Origin: Cytophagia bacterium
GTDB lineage: Bacteria; Bacteroidota; Bacteroidia; Cytophagales; Microscillaceae
NCBI GenBank assembly: GCA_004294005.1
Contig: RDZP01000008.1
Location: 1-45,592 of the forward strand
Direction: 5' to 3'
Length of the DNA: 45,592 bases
The position numbers were made by a program, and so were the translations under genes. Within the stretch, counting starts at the first letter, position 1; each line of letters opens with the position of its first letter. The notes under the pieces are model-generated. The model made no database searches, was not told where the DNA came from, and worked only from the letters and a program-made list of their open reading frames with translations. This document shows positions 18,315 through 29,411 of the stretch, one piece after another.

Positions 18315-19625
18315 ATGAATAATACAACAAATATTTTTTGGTTTCGTAGAGATTTACGTTTAGACGACAATGCAGGCTTGTTTCACGCCCTCCAAAATAG
18401 CGATAATGTACTGCCTATTTTTATTTTTGATTCAGAAATTGTAGATATTTTGAATGATAGAGAAGACAAAAGAATTAACTTTATCTATCAAACTATCCAA
18501 AATTTAAAAGAAAATTTAGTCAAGTTAGGAAGTAATTTGGAAGTTTATTATGGAAAACCTATTAACATTTTTAAAGAAATCACAGAACTTTATACAATAG
18601 AAAAGGTTTTTACTAATCACGATTATGAACCTTATGGTTTAGAAAGAGATAATGCAATTCATGCTTTTTTATCTACTAAAAATATTGAATTTTTGACATT
18701 CAAAGACCAAGTAATTTTTGAAAAGCAAGAGATTTTGACTGATAGCAAAAAACCTTACACAATTTATTCGCCTTATGCCCGAAAATGGAGAAGTCAGTTG
18801 AATGATGATTGTTTAAAACCTTATCGAACTGAAGAATATTTCTCTCATTTTTTGAAAAATGAAAAAATAATCAATACTAATTTGATAACATTGGAAGCAA
18901 TGAATTTTAAATCGGTAAAAGTTGATTTTCCAAAACCTGATATTGTTATTAATATTATTGAAAAATACGCTGAAAATAGAAATTTTCCTGCTATCAAAGG
19001 AACAACTTATTTGGGTATTCATTTAAGATTTGGAACAATTAGTATTCGAAAATTAACAAAAATTGCTCAAAAGCACAATGAAAGTTTTTTGAATGAATTG
19101 ACTTGGAGAGATTTTTATATGATGATTTTAGCCAATTTTCCACACGCCGCCAAAGGTGCTTTTAAAGCCAATTATGATAAAATAGAATGGAGAAATAACA
19201 AAGAAGAATTTGAAAAATGGTGCAATGGAAAAACAGGTTATCCAATTGTAGATGCAGGAATGCGTGAATTGAACGCCACAGGCTATATGCACAATCGAGT
19301 GCGTATGATTACTGCAAGTTTTTTGACAAAACATTTATTGATTGATTGGCGTTGGGGAGAAGCTTATTTTGCAGAAAAATTATTGGATTTTGATATGGCT
19401 GCTAACAATGGCGGTTGGCAATGGGCTTCAGGTTCGGGTTGTGATGCAGCACCTTATTTTCGTATTTTTAATCCAACCACTCAAACAGAAAAATTTGATA
19501 AACAACTTATTTATATCAAAAAATGGATTCCTGAGTTGAATAGTTTTGAGTATCCTAAACCAATCGTTGAACATACTTTTGCAAGGAATAGATGTTTGGA
19601 AACATATAAAAAATATTTAGTATAA
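18315..19625 (+). CDS. phrB: Deoxyribodipyrimidine photolyase (cryptochrome/photolyase family)
   Basis: IFWFRRDLRLDDNAGLFHAL; LNELTWRDFYMMIL; GYPIVDAGMRELNATGYMHNRVRMITASFLTKHLLIDWRWGEAYFAEKLLDFDMAANNGGWQWASGSGCDAAPYFRIFNP. Confidence 0.95.
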   Translation: MNNTTNIFWFRRDLRLDDNAGLFHALQNSDNVLPIFIFDSEIVDILNDREDKRINFIYQTIQNLKENLVKLGSNLEVYYGKPINIFKEITELYTIEKVFTNHDYEPYGLERDNAIHAFLSTKNIEFLTFKDQVIFEKQEILTDSKKPYTIYSPYARKWRSQLNDDCLKPYRTEEYFSHFLKNEKIINTNLITLEAMNFKSVKVDFPKPDIVINIIEKYAENRNFPAIKGTTYLGIHLRFGTISIRKLTKIAQKHNESFLNELTWRDFYMMILANFPHAAKGAFKANYDKIEWRNNKEEFEKWCNGKTGYPIVDAGMRELNATGYMHNRVRMITASFLTKHLLIDWRWGEAYFAEKLLDFDMAANNGGWQWASGSGCDAAPYFRIFNPTTQTEKFDKQLIYIKKWIPELNSFEYPKPIVEHTFARNRCLETYKKYLV

Positions 19626-19761
19626 CTATTTTTTTTTAAAAAAATATTTTTTGATTGCTTTTAAACTTTTTTATTTTTATAACGTCTATCACTCGAATCA
19701 TTATGATAGTTTTAAAATAATAGATAACTTTGCAGCAAAATTCTTCGAATCAAAAAATAAA

Positions 19762-20448
19762 ATGAAAAAAATAGTACTATTTTGTTATCTATTGACCTTT
19801 GTAGAAATAATTATTGGACAAGATACGACCAAAAATATTGGAACAATAAAAAAAGATTGGCAATATTATGCAGACAATCAAGTAAAATGGAAGCCTGTTG
19901 CCAATATGGATGTCAGGCAATCTTTTTTAAAAGATGCACCTATTACTATTCAAGGTTTTCAAGTAGGAGCGAGGAGGCTTGGAAAATATCAAATGACTTT
20001 GGGTTATTATTGGCTCACACAAAATTCTCAAACGGCTATTAGAGTCAGAAATATAAATAGATTTGCGGTTATTAACCTTGATGAAGTTGCTAAAATAAAT
20101 TATTTTAGTTTTTGTTTCAGTTATATGTTTTTTAATACTAAATATATAGAGTTGGGTATTCCTGCTGAAGTTGGTTTTGCACAAATGAGCGACAAAATAT
20201 CTTTGCCTGATGGTAGAGTTTTGAGAGATTTTAGCACTAATTTTATACCTATACAGCTGGGCATATCCTTACAATGGCGTGTTACAAATTGGGTTGGCTT
20301 AAAAGGTGCAGTTGGTATTAGACAAGTCATTACTAATGTGAAAGATGCAACTTTGACGCAAGACTTTGACGGTGCATATTATAGTTATGGTGTTGTATTA
20401 TATCTTTCAAATATTTATAAAAGTATTGCTAAAAAATCAAAAAAATAA
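19762..20448 (+). CDS. Hypothetical outer-membrane-type protein
   Basis: Signal-like MKKIVLFCYLLTFVEIIIGQ and alternating beta-strand-like C-terminal part; start moved from 19651 to the Met before the signal. Confidence 0.6.
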   Translation: MKKIVLFCYLLTFVEIIIGQDTTKNIGTIKKDWQYYADNQVKWKPVANMDVRQSFLKDAPITIQGFQVGARRLGKYQMTLGYYWLTQNSQTAIRVRNINRFAVINLDEVAKINYFSFCFSYMFFNTKYIELGIPAEVGFAQMSDKISLPDGRVLRDFSTNFIPIQLGISLQWRVTNWVGLKGAVGIRQVITNVKDATLTQDFDGAYYSYGVVLYLSNIYKSIAKKSKK

Positions 20449-20461
20449 CTAATCAAATTAT

Positions 20462-21127
20462 ATGAAAAAATACTTCCTTACTTATCTTTTTTTTATTTGT
20501 TTTATGGCTGTTTTTGCTCAAACTGATAAAGAAGAAGAACAAAAAAAAGAAGAAAAAACAAAAACACCACAGGAATATTTTGATGACGGACTTGCCAAAT
20601 TTAAAACAGGTAATTTTATTGGCTCTGTTGATGATTTTGATAAGGCAATCAAAGCAAAAAATGACTGGGGTGATGCCTATCTCAAAAGAGCAAGAAGCAA
20701 AAGATATGCAGGTAATTATGAAGCATCTATCGAAGATTATACGATTGCTTTAAGAATTAATCCGAATGCAAAAAATGCTTATGCAGGCAGAGGGCAAGCG
20801 TATTTAAAGTTAGGAAGGTATGAATTGGCAATCAAAGATTATGAATTAGCCATTCAATATCTCCCTAATGCCACTTATATCAAAAGTTTATATTTTAATC
20901 GAGGATTGGCATATCAAAAAATAAAAAAAGACAGAGAAGCGTTACAAGATTATACTCAAGTATTGCAAATCGAACCTGACCACACAAAAGCACTTATCAA
21001 TCGTGGAATAATCAAATACCAACAGAAACAAATTAGACCAGCTTGTCAAGATTGGATTAGAGCAAAGAAATTAGGCAATCAAAAAGCAGAAAAAAATGTT
21101 AAGAAGGCTTGTCAGTGTTGTATATAG
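20462..21127 (+). CDS. Secreted TPR-repeat protein
   Basis: Signal peptide (...FMAVFAQ) then repeated TPR units (GDAYLKRARSKRYAGNYEASIEDYTIALRINPNAKNAYAGRGQAYLKLGRYELAIKDYELAI). Confidence 0.85.
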   Translation: MKKYFLTYLFFICFMAVFAQTDKEEEQKKEEKTKTPQEYFDDGLAKFKTGNFIGSVDDFDKAIKAKNDWGDAYLKRARSKRYAGNYEASIEDYTIALRINPNAKNAYAGRGQAYLKLGRYELAIKDYELAIQYLPNATYIKSLYFNRGLAYQKIKKDREALQDYTQVLQIEPDHTKALINRGIIKYQQKQIRPACQDWIRAKKLGNQKAEKNVKKACQCCI

Positions 21128-21344
21128 TTCATTTATCACCAATATTTTTTTGTATATTGTTCAATTTATCATAAATCTTTTAAATCGAGAAATGATACAA
21201 ATCTTGGTATAATTGTTACTAAAGATAATCCGCTCAAAGGTGTTTCAGAAAAAACTTTTCACAAAAATATACAGCCTACCAAAATTTTTATATAAAAATG
21301 AATAAAAAATTATTAAAAATATTTATCTTTGCACTTTAAATATT

Positions 21345-21713
21345 ATGAATACAGAAACTAAAAGGCAACAAAAATTCGCGCGCCTTGTGAAAGAGGAATT
21401 GAGTGTCGTTTTTCAGCGTGATTTGCAACATTGTTTTGATAATGCTTTTATTACAATTACAGCCGTAAGAGTTACGCCTGATTTGAGCATTGCAAGGATT
21501 TATTTGAGTTTTTTATTGGCAAAATCTCCCACTACATTGTTAGAGGATATAGAAGATAAAAATAAACTCATTCGTCAATCACTATCAAATAGAATTGGAA
21601 AATCAGTAAGAATTATTCCTGAATTACAATTTTTTCTTGATGATAGTGCTGATTATGCAGAGAAAATGGATAAAATTTTTGAAAATCTTAACATTCCACC
21701 TGTCAACGAATAA
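21345..21713 (+). CDS. rbfA: Ribosome-binding factor A
   Basis: TKRQQKFARLVKEELSVVFQRD...ITAVRVTPDLSIARIYLSF; RIGKSVRIIPELQFFLDDSADYAEKMDKIF. Confidence 0.93.
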   Translation: MNTETKRQQKFARLVKEELSVVFQRDLQHCFDNAFITITAVRVTPDLSIARIYLSFLLAKSPTTLLEDIEDKNKLIRQSLSNRIGKSVRIIPELQFFLDDSADYAEKMDKIFENLNIPPVNE

Positions 21714-21808
21714 TCAAAAATACTAATGTGTGCAATATTTTTCTACTCAACTTTGAACTATTTTGCACACTTATTTTTACTTAAAATTAAAACTAAAAAT
21801 CAAAAAAT

Positions 21809-22549
21809 ATGTCAGGACATAGTAAATGGTCGACCATTAAACGCAAAAAAGGTGCTTTAGATGCAAAACGTGGCAATTTATTTACAAAATTAGCCAAAGA
21901 AATTACCGTAGCAGCCAAATTAGGACTGCCTGATATGAATGTCAATGCACGACTTAGATTAGCGGTTCAGAATGCAAGGGGTGCCAATATGCCCAAAGAA
22001 AATATCGAGAGAGCCGTCAAAAAAGCACAAGGAAACGAAGGCGAAAATTATAGTGAAACTACTTATGAAGGCTATGCTTCACATGGAATAGCGGTTTTTG
22101 TTGAGTGTACTACTGATAATATCAATAGAACTGTTGCGAATGTAAGAAGTTATTTTACAAAACATGGAGCAGGCTTAGCAGTAAGTGGCTCAGTAGATTT
22201 TTTGTTTGAAAGAAAAAGTATTTTCACTATCAAAAAACCTACTAATATTTCTGTTGATGATTTTGAGTTAGAAATGATAGATGCTGGTGCAGAAAATATA
22301 GAAATTGAAGACGAATTTATTACCATTACTGCTTCAATGGAAGATTTTGGAAAAATACAAAAAAAATTAGATGATTTAAAAATAGAAGTGGAAGAAGGTG
22401 GACTTCGCCGTATTCCATTGACTTTGGTTGATTTGAATGATGAACAATTTACGCAAGTAATGAAATTGATTGAAAAATTGGAAGATGATGATGATGTTCA
22501 AAAAGTATATCATAACATCAATGCTACAGAAGCACAAATGGAAATGTAA
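21809..22549 (+). CDS. yebC: YebC/PmpR family (TACO1-like) protein
   Basis: MSGHSKWSTIKRKKGALDAKRGNLFTKLAKEITVAAK; conserved YebC N-terminus. Confidence 0.95.
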   Translation: MSGHSKWSTIKRKKGALDAKRGNLFTKLAKEITVAAKLGLPDMNVNARLRLAVQNARGANMPKENIERAVKKAQGNEGENYSETTYEGYASHGIAVFVECTTDNINRTVANVRSYFTKHGAGLAVSGSVDFLFERKSIFTIKKPTNISVDDFELEMIDAGAENIEIEDEFITITASMEDFGKIQKKLDDLKIEVEEGGLRRIPLTLVDLNDEQFTQVMKLIEKLEDDDDVQKVYHNINATEAQMEM

Positions 22550-22573
22550 TCGATTTCTTTTGATATAAAAAAT

Positions 22574-22607
22574 AAAAAACCTTTGTCTAAAAGACAAAGG
22601 TTTTTTC
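22574..22607 (+). terminator. Rho-independent terminator
   Basis: aaaaaacctttgtct-aaa-agacaaaggtttttt. Confidence 0.9.
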
Positions 22608-22723
22608 AAATTCTTCAACCAGCTATGCATTAAGTTTTCTTCTATCTATTACTATTGCCAAATCTTTGCCAATAAAATAAACTATTGATAATCAATTGAT
22701 TAAAAATATATATAATTCATTAT

Positions 22724-22765
22724 TTCCCAAAATGATATTTTTTGTTCCCAAAATGAGATTTTTTG
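22724..22765. repeat. 21-bp tandem duplication
   Basis: ttcccaaaatgatattttttg / ttcccaaaatgagattttttg, one mismatch. Confidence 0.85.
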
Positions 22766-22844
22766 ATTTTTTTGCTCTTATTTGTGTCAAAATGAGAAAA
22801 CCAAATGTTGTTTCAAAATAAAAAAGTATCTACTTTATTACATC

Positions 22845-23627
22845 TTACCAATAATACCTTTCTATCAAATAATTAGCAATGTCTTTTTTGGCTTCATTTC
22901 CCATAATTCCATCTGCTTTGATAGTATGTTTGTCATTGTCTTTAAAAGTAACTAAATTTAAAACATCTCCATTCAATTCTGAGGTTGCTTCTGCTATTTG
23001 TTTATTTTGATGATTAAATATTTTATAAATACTCATCAATTTTCCTGTTGAATTGATTTCATCATTTTTGCTAATTCTACCTATTTCTTTAAAATCTTGC
23101 TGCACATTATCACCAAAAACACTTACATTTCCTTGTCTATTTCTTTCTAAAAGTGGGGTATTATTGTTATTTTGATTGTTATTAGAAGGATTTATAGCAC
23201 TAACACTCGGATTTGTGCTATACAATAATATGAATTTTCTCTCTCCTTCTTTGCTAAAACCTTCTTTAGTGAGTACGCCATTTCTTACCAATTCTTTTGA
23301 TAAACTTTTTCTATCATCTGAGGGAGGATATGCTTTTTGTCCTGATTCTATAAAAGTAACTTCTGTAACCTCTTTGCGCATTATTCCTTCGGCTATAATA
23401 GACATTTTCACCAACATCACTTCTTTATTGTTAATATCTTTGATGCTGTATGTGCTAATAGCATCCATCATTCCACCACCACTCAAGGTTTCAATCGTAC
23501 CAATAGACAAACCATCAACTTTAATTTGTTTTGATTTTTTATCAAATTCTATTTTTTGTTTTTGGGCAAATGTTGTAGTATTTATCAATAATGCTGATAA
23601 CAACAACATAATTATCGTTTTTTTCAT
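22845..23627 (-). CDS. Hypothetical secreted protein
   Basis: Signal peptide MKKTIIMLLLSALLINTTTFAQ. Confidence 0.7.
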   Translation of the reverse strand: MKKTIIMLLLSALLINTTTFAQKQKIEFDKKSKQIKVDGLSIGTIETLSGGGMMDAISTYSIKDINNKEVMLVKMSIIAEGIMRKEVTEVTFIESGQKAYPPSDDRKSLSKELVRNGVLTKEGFSKEGERKFILLYSTNPSVSAINPSNNNQNNNNTPLLERNRQGNVSVFGDNVQQDFKEIGRISKNDEINSTGKLMSIYKIFNHQNKQIAEATSELNGDVLNLVTFKDNDKHTIKADGIMGNEAKKDIANYLIERYYW

Positions 23628-23996
23628 CTTTTTATATTTATTTTTTTAATTATGAATTAATATTTTTGTGGTGCAAATATGATTTTCTGTAAAGTATTTT
23701 ATAAATCAAATAACTTCTTAATTTTTACTTTACCATTTAATAACCAAAAATGGTAAAAAAAGTTTTATTGATAATCCATAGAGATTTTCATATTAAAGTA
23801 ATATTTTAAGAATTTATTTATAAAACCTAACACCAACTTTATGATTCTAAAAAATAGATGAACTTTACGGTTATTTTATTCGTTATTGAGACGTTGGTAA
23901 AATCACGTTATATGTTTTTATTCTGTAGAGTGTTTTAAATAATTCGCTGATTATCAATTTTTTGTAAATGCTAATCTATCTTAAAAAATAAATAAT

Positions 23997-24539
23997 ATGG
24001 ATATTCAAACAAAATACATTAGTAAATTTAAAAGTGAAAAAACTTTTTTACTTATTTATACAGACCATTTTGATGATTCAACTTATAGTTTTGTCATTGA
24101 CTATAATGAAGAGTTTTTAGTTTTAGAATGTTTCAATGAAGATGGTGATTATAATGGAATATCAATTCTTTTGAGAGAAAACATAACCAGAATAAGATGG
24201 CAAGGAAATGATATTACAAGTGTATTTAGGCTCATTGATATAACAAAAAGAATAGAATATAAAAACGAAATTGACTTATCTACAAAAGAAACTATTTTGA
24301 AATCGGTTTATAGAAAATATGAACATATAAACGTGTATATTGAAGAAATAGATAAAGATGTATGTTTTATAGGACAAATTTACGATTTAGACAGTGAATC
24401 AATAGTTATTAATGAATTTGGAACATCTGTAAGTTTGGACAGAAAATTTATTTTATTGTCATTAAATGATATAACAAAAATTGAAGCAGATGGGAAATAT
24501 GAGAGAAACCTAGAAAAATTATTAGAGTTAAAAAATTAA
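23997..24539 (+). CDS. Hypothetical protein, unknown family
   Basis: 180-aa ORF with balanced composition, no competing ORF. Confidence 0.6.
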   Translation: MDIQTKYISKFKSEKTFLLIYTDHFDDSTYSFVIDYNEEFLVLECFNEDGDYNGISILLRENITRIRWQGNDITSVFRLIDITKRIEYKNEIDLSTKETILKSVYRKYEHINVYIEEIDKDVCFIGQIYDLDSESIVINEFGTSVSLDRKFILLSLNDITKIEADGKYERNLEKLLELKN

Positions 24540-24833
24540 ACTTGATTTGATAGATAATTCTCAAAAATAACAAAATAAATTATTTTTTTGGTAGTATAAA
24601 TATGCTAAACTTTGGCTGTAATTTTTTGTTAACAAATAAAAAGAAGATTTTTTGTTTGTTATTTAACCATATATGACTAAAATAATGCTCATTTTAATAG
24701 TAAAAAATAGTTAATTTTTTATTATATTATCAAAAATAACATATTCTTATAACTAAACAAGAACTAAAATACAAAAAAAAGTGTTATTTGTATTTTAATA
24801 ATAAAAAAGATATACACCTCAATTTTTTATACT

Positions 24834-27248
24834 ATGTTTCGTTTATTTTTACTTTTTTTATTGTTTTACAATACTATTTTTTCATCTTTTGCACAAATTT
24901 CAGGACAAATCAATAACGAAAAAAAAGAAAACATCGAATTTGCCAATGTAAGTTTACATAGTTTGCCTGATTCAACAGTGATTACAGGGCAATTAAGTGA
25001 TGCAGAAGGCAAATTTAGTTTTGATTTTCCTCAAAAAATAACTGATTATTACGTAAAAGTAAGTCAAATTGGTTTCAAAACAAATTATTCTACTATTTTC
25101 TCCAATAAAAATTCATCAACAATTCAACTCACTATTATTTTAGAAGAAGATGTAAAAAATTTAGAAGGTGTAGAAATATTTGCCAAAAAAAACTTTCTTG
25201 AATACCAAGCAGATAAAACAATTTTAAATGTAGAAAATAGCGTTTTTAGTAATGGATTGTCTTCTTCGGATATTTTAAAAAGAGCGCCAGGCGTAGCAGT
25301 CGACCAAAATGGAGGTCTTTCACTCAAAGGTAGAAAGGAAGTTTTGGTACTCATAGACGGAAAACCTACCTATTTGACAGACGAACAAGTCGGAAGATTG
25401 CTAAAAAGTTTGCCTGCTAACCAAATTGCAACCATTGAAATTTCGACTACACCTTCCGCTAAATTTGATGCAGAAGGCAACGCAGGTTATATCAATATTA
25501 AACTCAAAAAAAATGCAATTAATGGATTTCATGGTGATATTAATATCAGTGCAGGACAAGGTTGGTTTTCGAAACAAAATACAGGCATTCATCTTAATTA
25601 TAAAAAAGGAATTACCAATATTACTGCCAATTATGATTTTAATTATGATGTTTGGATGAATAATTATAAAAGCGATAGAAATATTCAAAGCACACAAGGA
25701 ACAACTACTTTTAATCAAAATGCTTATTATCGTGTGCCAAATGTTACACATACTTTAAAATTAGCGGCAGATTTTAACATCTCACCTACGCTCACAATGG
25801 GCGTGCAGGGGCAAGGATTGCAAACTTCGAACAGTTGGCAAGGAGGCAATCAAACACAACTTTTTGATAATTCGGTACTCAATCAAAATTTAATTACACA
25901 AGATTTTAGTAAAGATTTTTTTAGAGAATTTACAAGCAATTTTTATATTCGTTATCAAAAAGATAGTTTGTCAGAATTATCTTTTGATGCTGATTACGCA
26001 AAATTTGACCAAAGAAATCCACAAGGTTTTATCACACGCACTTATAATCAAGCAGGTGCAGAGATTGCTCCCGTTTTTATTTTGAATAGTAAAGTACCAA
26101 CTTTAATGGATATTTATGCTTTTAAAGCAGATTATACTCGAAAAATAGGAAAATCAAAATTAGAAACAGGTGCAAAATGGAGCTGGGTAAATACAGACAA
26201 TGATATGAGATTTGTACAAACCATCAATAATATCGAAAGCATAGATACAAGAAGAACCAATCATTTTATTTATAGAGAAAATATTTGGGCGGCTTATGTT
26301 AATTTTTCAGGTAAAAAAGATAAATTGACTTATCAATTTGGATTAAGAGCAGAAAAAACGACTACAAGAGGCGAACAACGCATTACAAATCAAATCTTTA
26401 CGCGTGATTATTTTAATTTATTTCCACAAATTTCCCTTGATTATCAATGGAATAAAAAAAACGCTATCGGTATCAATTATAACAAAAGAATCGATAGACC
26501 TAATTATAAATCATTAAATCCTTTTGTGTATTTTTTAGATTTGTATGCCTCAGAAGCAGGAAATCCATTTTTAACGCCACAATTTACCAATCATACCGAA
26601 CTTAATTATCGTTTTGATGAATGGTTACAAATTACGGCTAATTATTCTCAAACTGATTTTGTGATGACCGATATACTCAAACAAAATTCTACAACGCAAG
26701 AAATGATTTATACAAAAGATAATTTAGAAAGTTTTATTAATTATGGTATAAGTGCTAATATTGCTTTGCCTATCACAGACAAATGGCAAGTTAATCATTT
26801 CCTTCATTTCTTTCATAATTCATTTTCAGGGATTTACTTAAATATTCCCTTAAAAAATCAATCTTTAGCTTATTCTTTTACTTGGCAACATCAAATTAGT
26901 TTACCTAAAAAATGGACATTGGAAATAGCAGGCAATTATAACTCAGGACAATCACAAGGAATTATGCAACAAAAATCAATGTGGCTTTTAAGTATGGGCG
27001 TTCAAAGAAGCATTTGGAAAGATAAAGGAACTATCAAAGCATTTATAAATGATATTTTTTGGGCAGAGGTTTATAGAAATGAAACAAAATTTGCTGATAT
27101 TGATGCAACAGGTTTGTATAGACACGATACAAGAGTGTTTACGATTGCTTTTAGTTATCGATTTGGAAAAAATTTATTCCAAAATGATAATACAAAAACA
27201 CGAAAAACGGCTTTAGAAGAAGAAAAAGAAAGAATGAAAGGAAAATAG
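24834..27248 (+). CDS. TonB-dependent-receptor-like outer membrane beta-barrel protein (CarboxypepD_reg-like + plug + OMP beta-barrel)
   Basis: Signal peptide; ISGQINNEKKENIEFANVSL; KRAPGVAVDQNGGLSLKGRKEVLVLIDGKPTYL...AEGNAGYINIKLKKN; Arg/Phe-ended barrel. Confidence 0.9.
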   Translation: MFRLFLLFLLFYNTIFSSFAQISGQINNEKKENIEFANVSLHSLPDSTVITGQLSDAEGKFSFDFPQKITDYYVKVSQIGFKTNYSTIFSNKNSSTIQLTIILEEDVKNLEGVEIFAKKNFLEYQADKTILNVENSVFSNGLSSSDILKRAPGVAVDQNGGLSLKGRKEVLVLIDGKPTYLTDEQVGRLLKSLPANQIATIEISTTPSAKFDAEGNAGYINIKLKKNAINGFHGDINISAGQGWFSKQNTGIHLNYKKGITNITANYDFNYDVWMNNYKSDRNIQSTQGTTTFNQNAYYRVPNVTHTLKLAADFNISPTLTMGVQGQGLQTSNSWQGGNQTQLFDNSVLNQNLITQDFSKDFFREFTSNFYIRYQKDSLSELSFDADYAKFDQRNPQGFITRTYNQAGAEIAPVFILNSKVPTLMDIYAFKADYTRKIGKSKLETGAKWSWVNTDNDMRFVQTINNIESIDTRRTNHFIYRENIWAAYVNFSGKKDKLTYQFGLRAEKTTTRGEQRITNQIFTRDYFNLFPQISLDYQWNKKNAIGINYNKRIDRPNYKSLNPFVYFLDLYASEAGNPFLTPQFTNHTELNYRFDEWLQITANYSQTDFVMTDILKQNSTTQEMIYTKDNLESFINYGISANIALPITDKWQVNHFLHFFHNSFSGIYLNIPLKNQSLAYSFTWQHQISLPKKWTLEIAGNYNSGQSQGIMQQKSMWLLSMGVQRSIWKDKGTIKAFINDIFWAEVYRNETKFADIDATGLYRHDTRVFTIAFSYRFGKNLFQNDNTKTRKTALEEEKERMKGK

Positions 27249-27320
27249 TTTATTATTTTTATAGAACATAAAAATACATTTACTTAATTAGTATTTTTGT
27301 ATTATAATAATTAAATTTTT

Positions 27321-27570
27321 AGTGCTAATTTCTTAATTTTATGTATTGTTAATTAAGTTTTAAGTACTATTTTTTTAATTTTATGTATTGTTAATTAAGT
27401 TTTAGGTACTATTTTTTTTATTTTACGTATTGCCAATTAAGTTTTAGGTACTAATTTTTTAATTTTACGTATTGTCAATTAAGTTTTAGGTACTATTTTT
27501 TTAATTTTACGTATTGTTAATTAAGTTTTAGGTACTAATTTTTTAATTTTATGTATTGTTAATTAGGTTG
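27321..27570. repeat. Tandem repeat array, ~42-bp unit x 6
   Basis: Unit (A)GGTACTATTTTTTTAATTTTACGTATTGTTAATTAAGTTTT; starts at 27321, 27362, 27404, 27446, 27488, 27530. Confidence 0.95.
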
Positions 27571-27854
27571 CAAATAAATATATTAACTAACAATGAAATA
27601 TAATATTTGTAAATTAAAAATAAAATTTATATTCGTAAAAAGAATGAAATAATTATTTAATCATCAAACTACTTTTTTTAAAACAATAAAAAAATTATTA
27701 AACTACAAATTTTTATTTGTTATTTAATAATTTTTTTGTTTATTCAATAAAATTAATTTTATATTTATTTTATTTATCATCAATTATATGATTGTACTAT
27801 TTTACAAGTAATAACATTAATAATTTTAGAAAAAATAAGGTATTATTTTCATTT

Positions 27855-29345
27855 TTATTTGATTAGTTTTATACTTTTTAAAAAATGATTAGCAATTTGG
27901 TTAATATCTTTTGACAAACGTCCAAAATAAACGCCTATTATATAAATTAATGTAATATAACTTGATACAATAAAAATAGTAAGAAAAGTATTTGAAAAAA
28001 TAGGTAAAAATAAACTTGTATAATAAATAAAAATACTTAAAAATAATACTTTTATATTATTAAAATGAAAAGGTTGTAAACCAAATTTTACCCAAAGGAA
28101 TAAAAATTTTATAAAATTATACAACACAAAAGATAAAAAGGTAGCAAAAGCCGCTCCTACAATTTGATAAATAGGAATAAAGATATAGTTACCAATAATC
28201 ATTAAAATAGATAAGATAATAATAGAAATAAAATTGAAGCGGAAGTATTTAGATTGAATTAAAATTTCACTGCTAACGCCTGTTATCATATCTACTACAC
28301 GTGTGAGTGCAACAAAAAAGACTACCCATTTTCCTTCTTTGAATACATCACCATTAGGCATTATCATAAAAACACTATCAATATTCAACCATATTCCTAA
28401 AAATAAAAAACAAGCAATAATAGTTTGATTAAGGGAAGATTTTTGATAAATTTGTTGAATAAATTGTAAATTATTTTCTTTCCAAGCCTGTGCAATAATA
28501 GGCGTACTAATCTGTGCAATTGCTCTACGAGGAATATCTAAAATAGAACCTAAAAAATAAGCAATCATATAAATACCTAAGGCAGTGTTATTGAGCATAG
28601 CAGGAATCATTACTGTATCTATTTTCATTACTACAATAGTTCCTGCACCTGCAAACAAAATATAAGTACCATAAGTAGAGATTTCTTTTAAGCGTTGTTT
28701 GGTAAGAAAACTTTTATGGAATTGTAAGTATAATATTTTTAGATGTCGAATATAAAACCATAACAATATGCCTATCAAACCATAAAAAAGAACTCTTATG
28801 AACACTAAATTTTCAAACGAAAGCAAGTGAAAGGCATACAATATTACTGAAACAATAATCAAAACTCTTAAAACAACTTCTCTGAATAAAGAAGGAATAG
28901 CAATTCTTAAATAACCTCTTAAATAAGATTCTAATAGCATCATTTGTAATAAAAAAACAGCATACAACCACACATAACCAAAATACATTTGGTTTTCAGG
29001 GGCATTATCAGCATAATAACTTAACCAAATATCTTGTGTAAGATAAAACAAAAAGCCAAAAAACAAAAAGCAGATATAACTATATACAAACAAAAAGACC
29101 AAAAGACCATTGTTTTGTTTGTCATTGTTTTTAAATACAGGAAAAAACCTATCGGCAAGGTTGCCACCTCCCCAGCTACATAAAATTAGTAATAACAAAC
29201 CTACATTTTCTATCCACGTGATTAAACCTATTTGTGCGGGAGTGAGGAATTTTGGAGAGAGCCACAAAATATTAAATGCACCTATGGCAGTTCCTAAATA
29301 ACCAGCCAATGATGCTTTTAAGCTTTGGCGAATAATAATACCCAT
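27855..29345 (-). CDS. Polysaccharide/oligosaccharide flippase family protein (Wzx/MVF-like)
   Basis: Polytopic; RQSLKASLAGYLGTAIGAFNILWLSPKFLTPAQIGLITWIEN N-terminus typical of this family. Confidence 0.8.
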   Translation of the reverse strand: MGIIIRQSLKASLAGYLGTAIGAFNILWLSPKFLTPAQIGLITWIENVGLLLLILCSWGGGNLADRFFPVFKNNDKQNNGLLVFLFVYSYICFLFFGFLFYLTQDIWLSYYADNAPENQMYFGYVWLYAVFLLQMMLLESYLRGYLRIAIPSLFREVVLRVLIIVSVILYAFHLLSFENLVFIRVLFYGLIGILLWFYIRHLKILYLQFHKSFLTKQRLKEISTYGTYILFAGAGTIVVMKIDTVMIPAMLNNTALGIYMIAYFLGSILDIPRRAIAQISTPIIAQAWKENNLQFIQQIYQKSSLNQTIIACFLFLGIWLNIDSVFMIMPNGDVFKEGKWVVFFVALTRVVDMITGVSSEILIQSKYFRFNFISIIILSILMIIGNYIFIPIYQIVGAAFATFLSFVLYNFIKFLFLWVKFGLQPFHFNNIKVLFLSIFIYYTSLFLPIFSNTFLTIFIVSSYITLIYIIGVYFGRLSKDINQIANHFLKSIKLIK

Positions 29346-29411
29346 GAAAGTATTTTTTTTTGAATAAGAAAGAATATTGTTTTAGATTGCAAAGATAATA
29401 GATTATTTCAA

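Noticed and set aside
27321-27570. Possible CRISPR array
   Set aside because: Units are contiguous with no unique spacers, and no cas genes are present.
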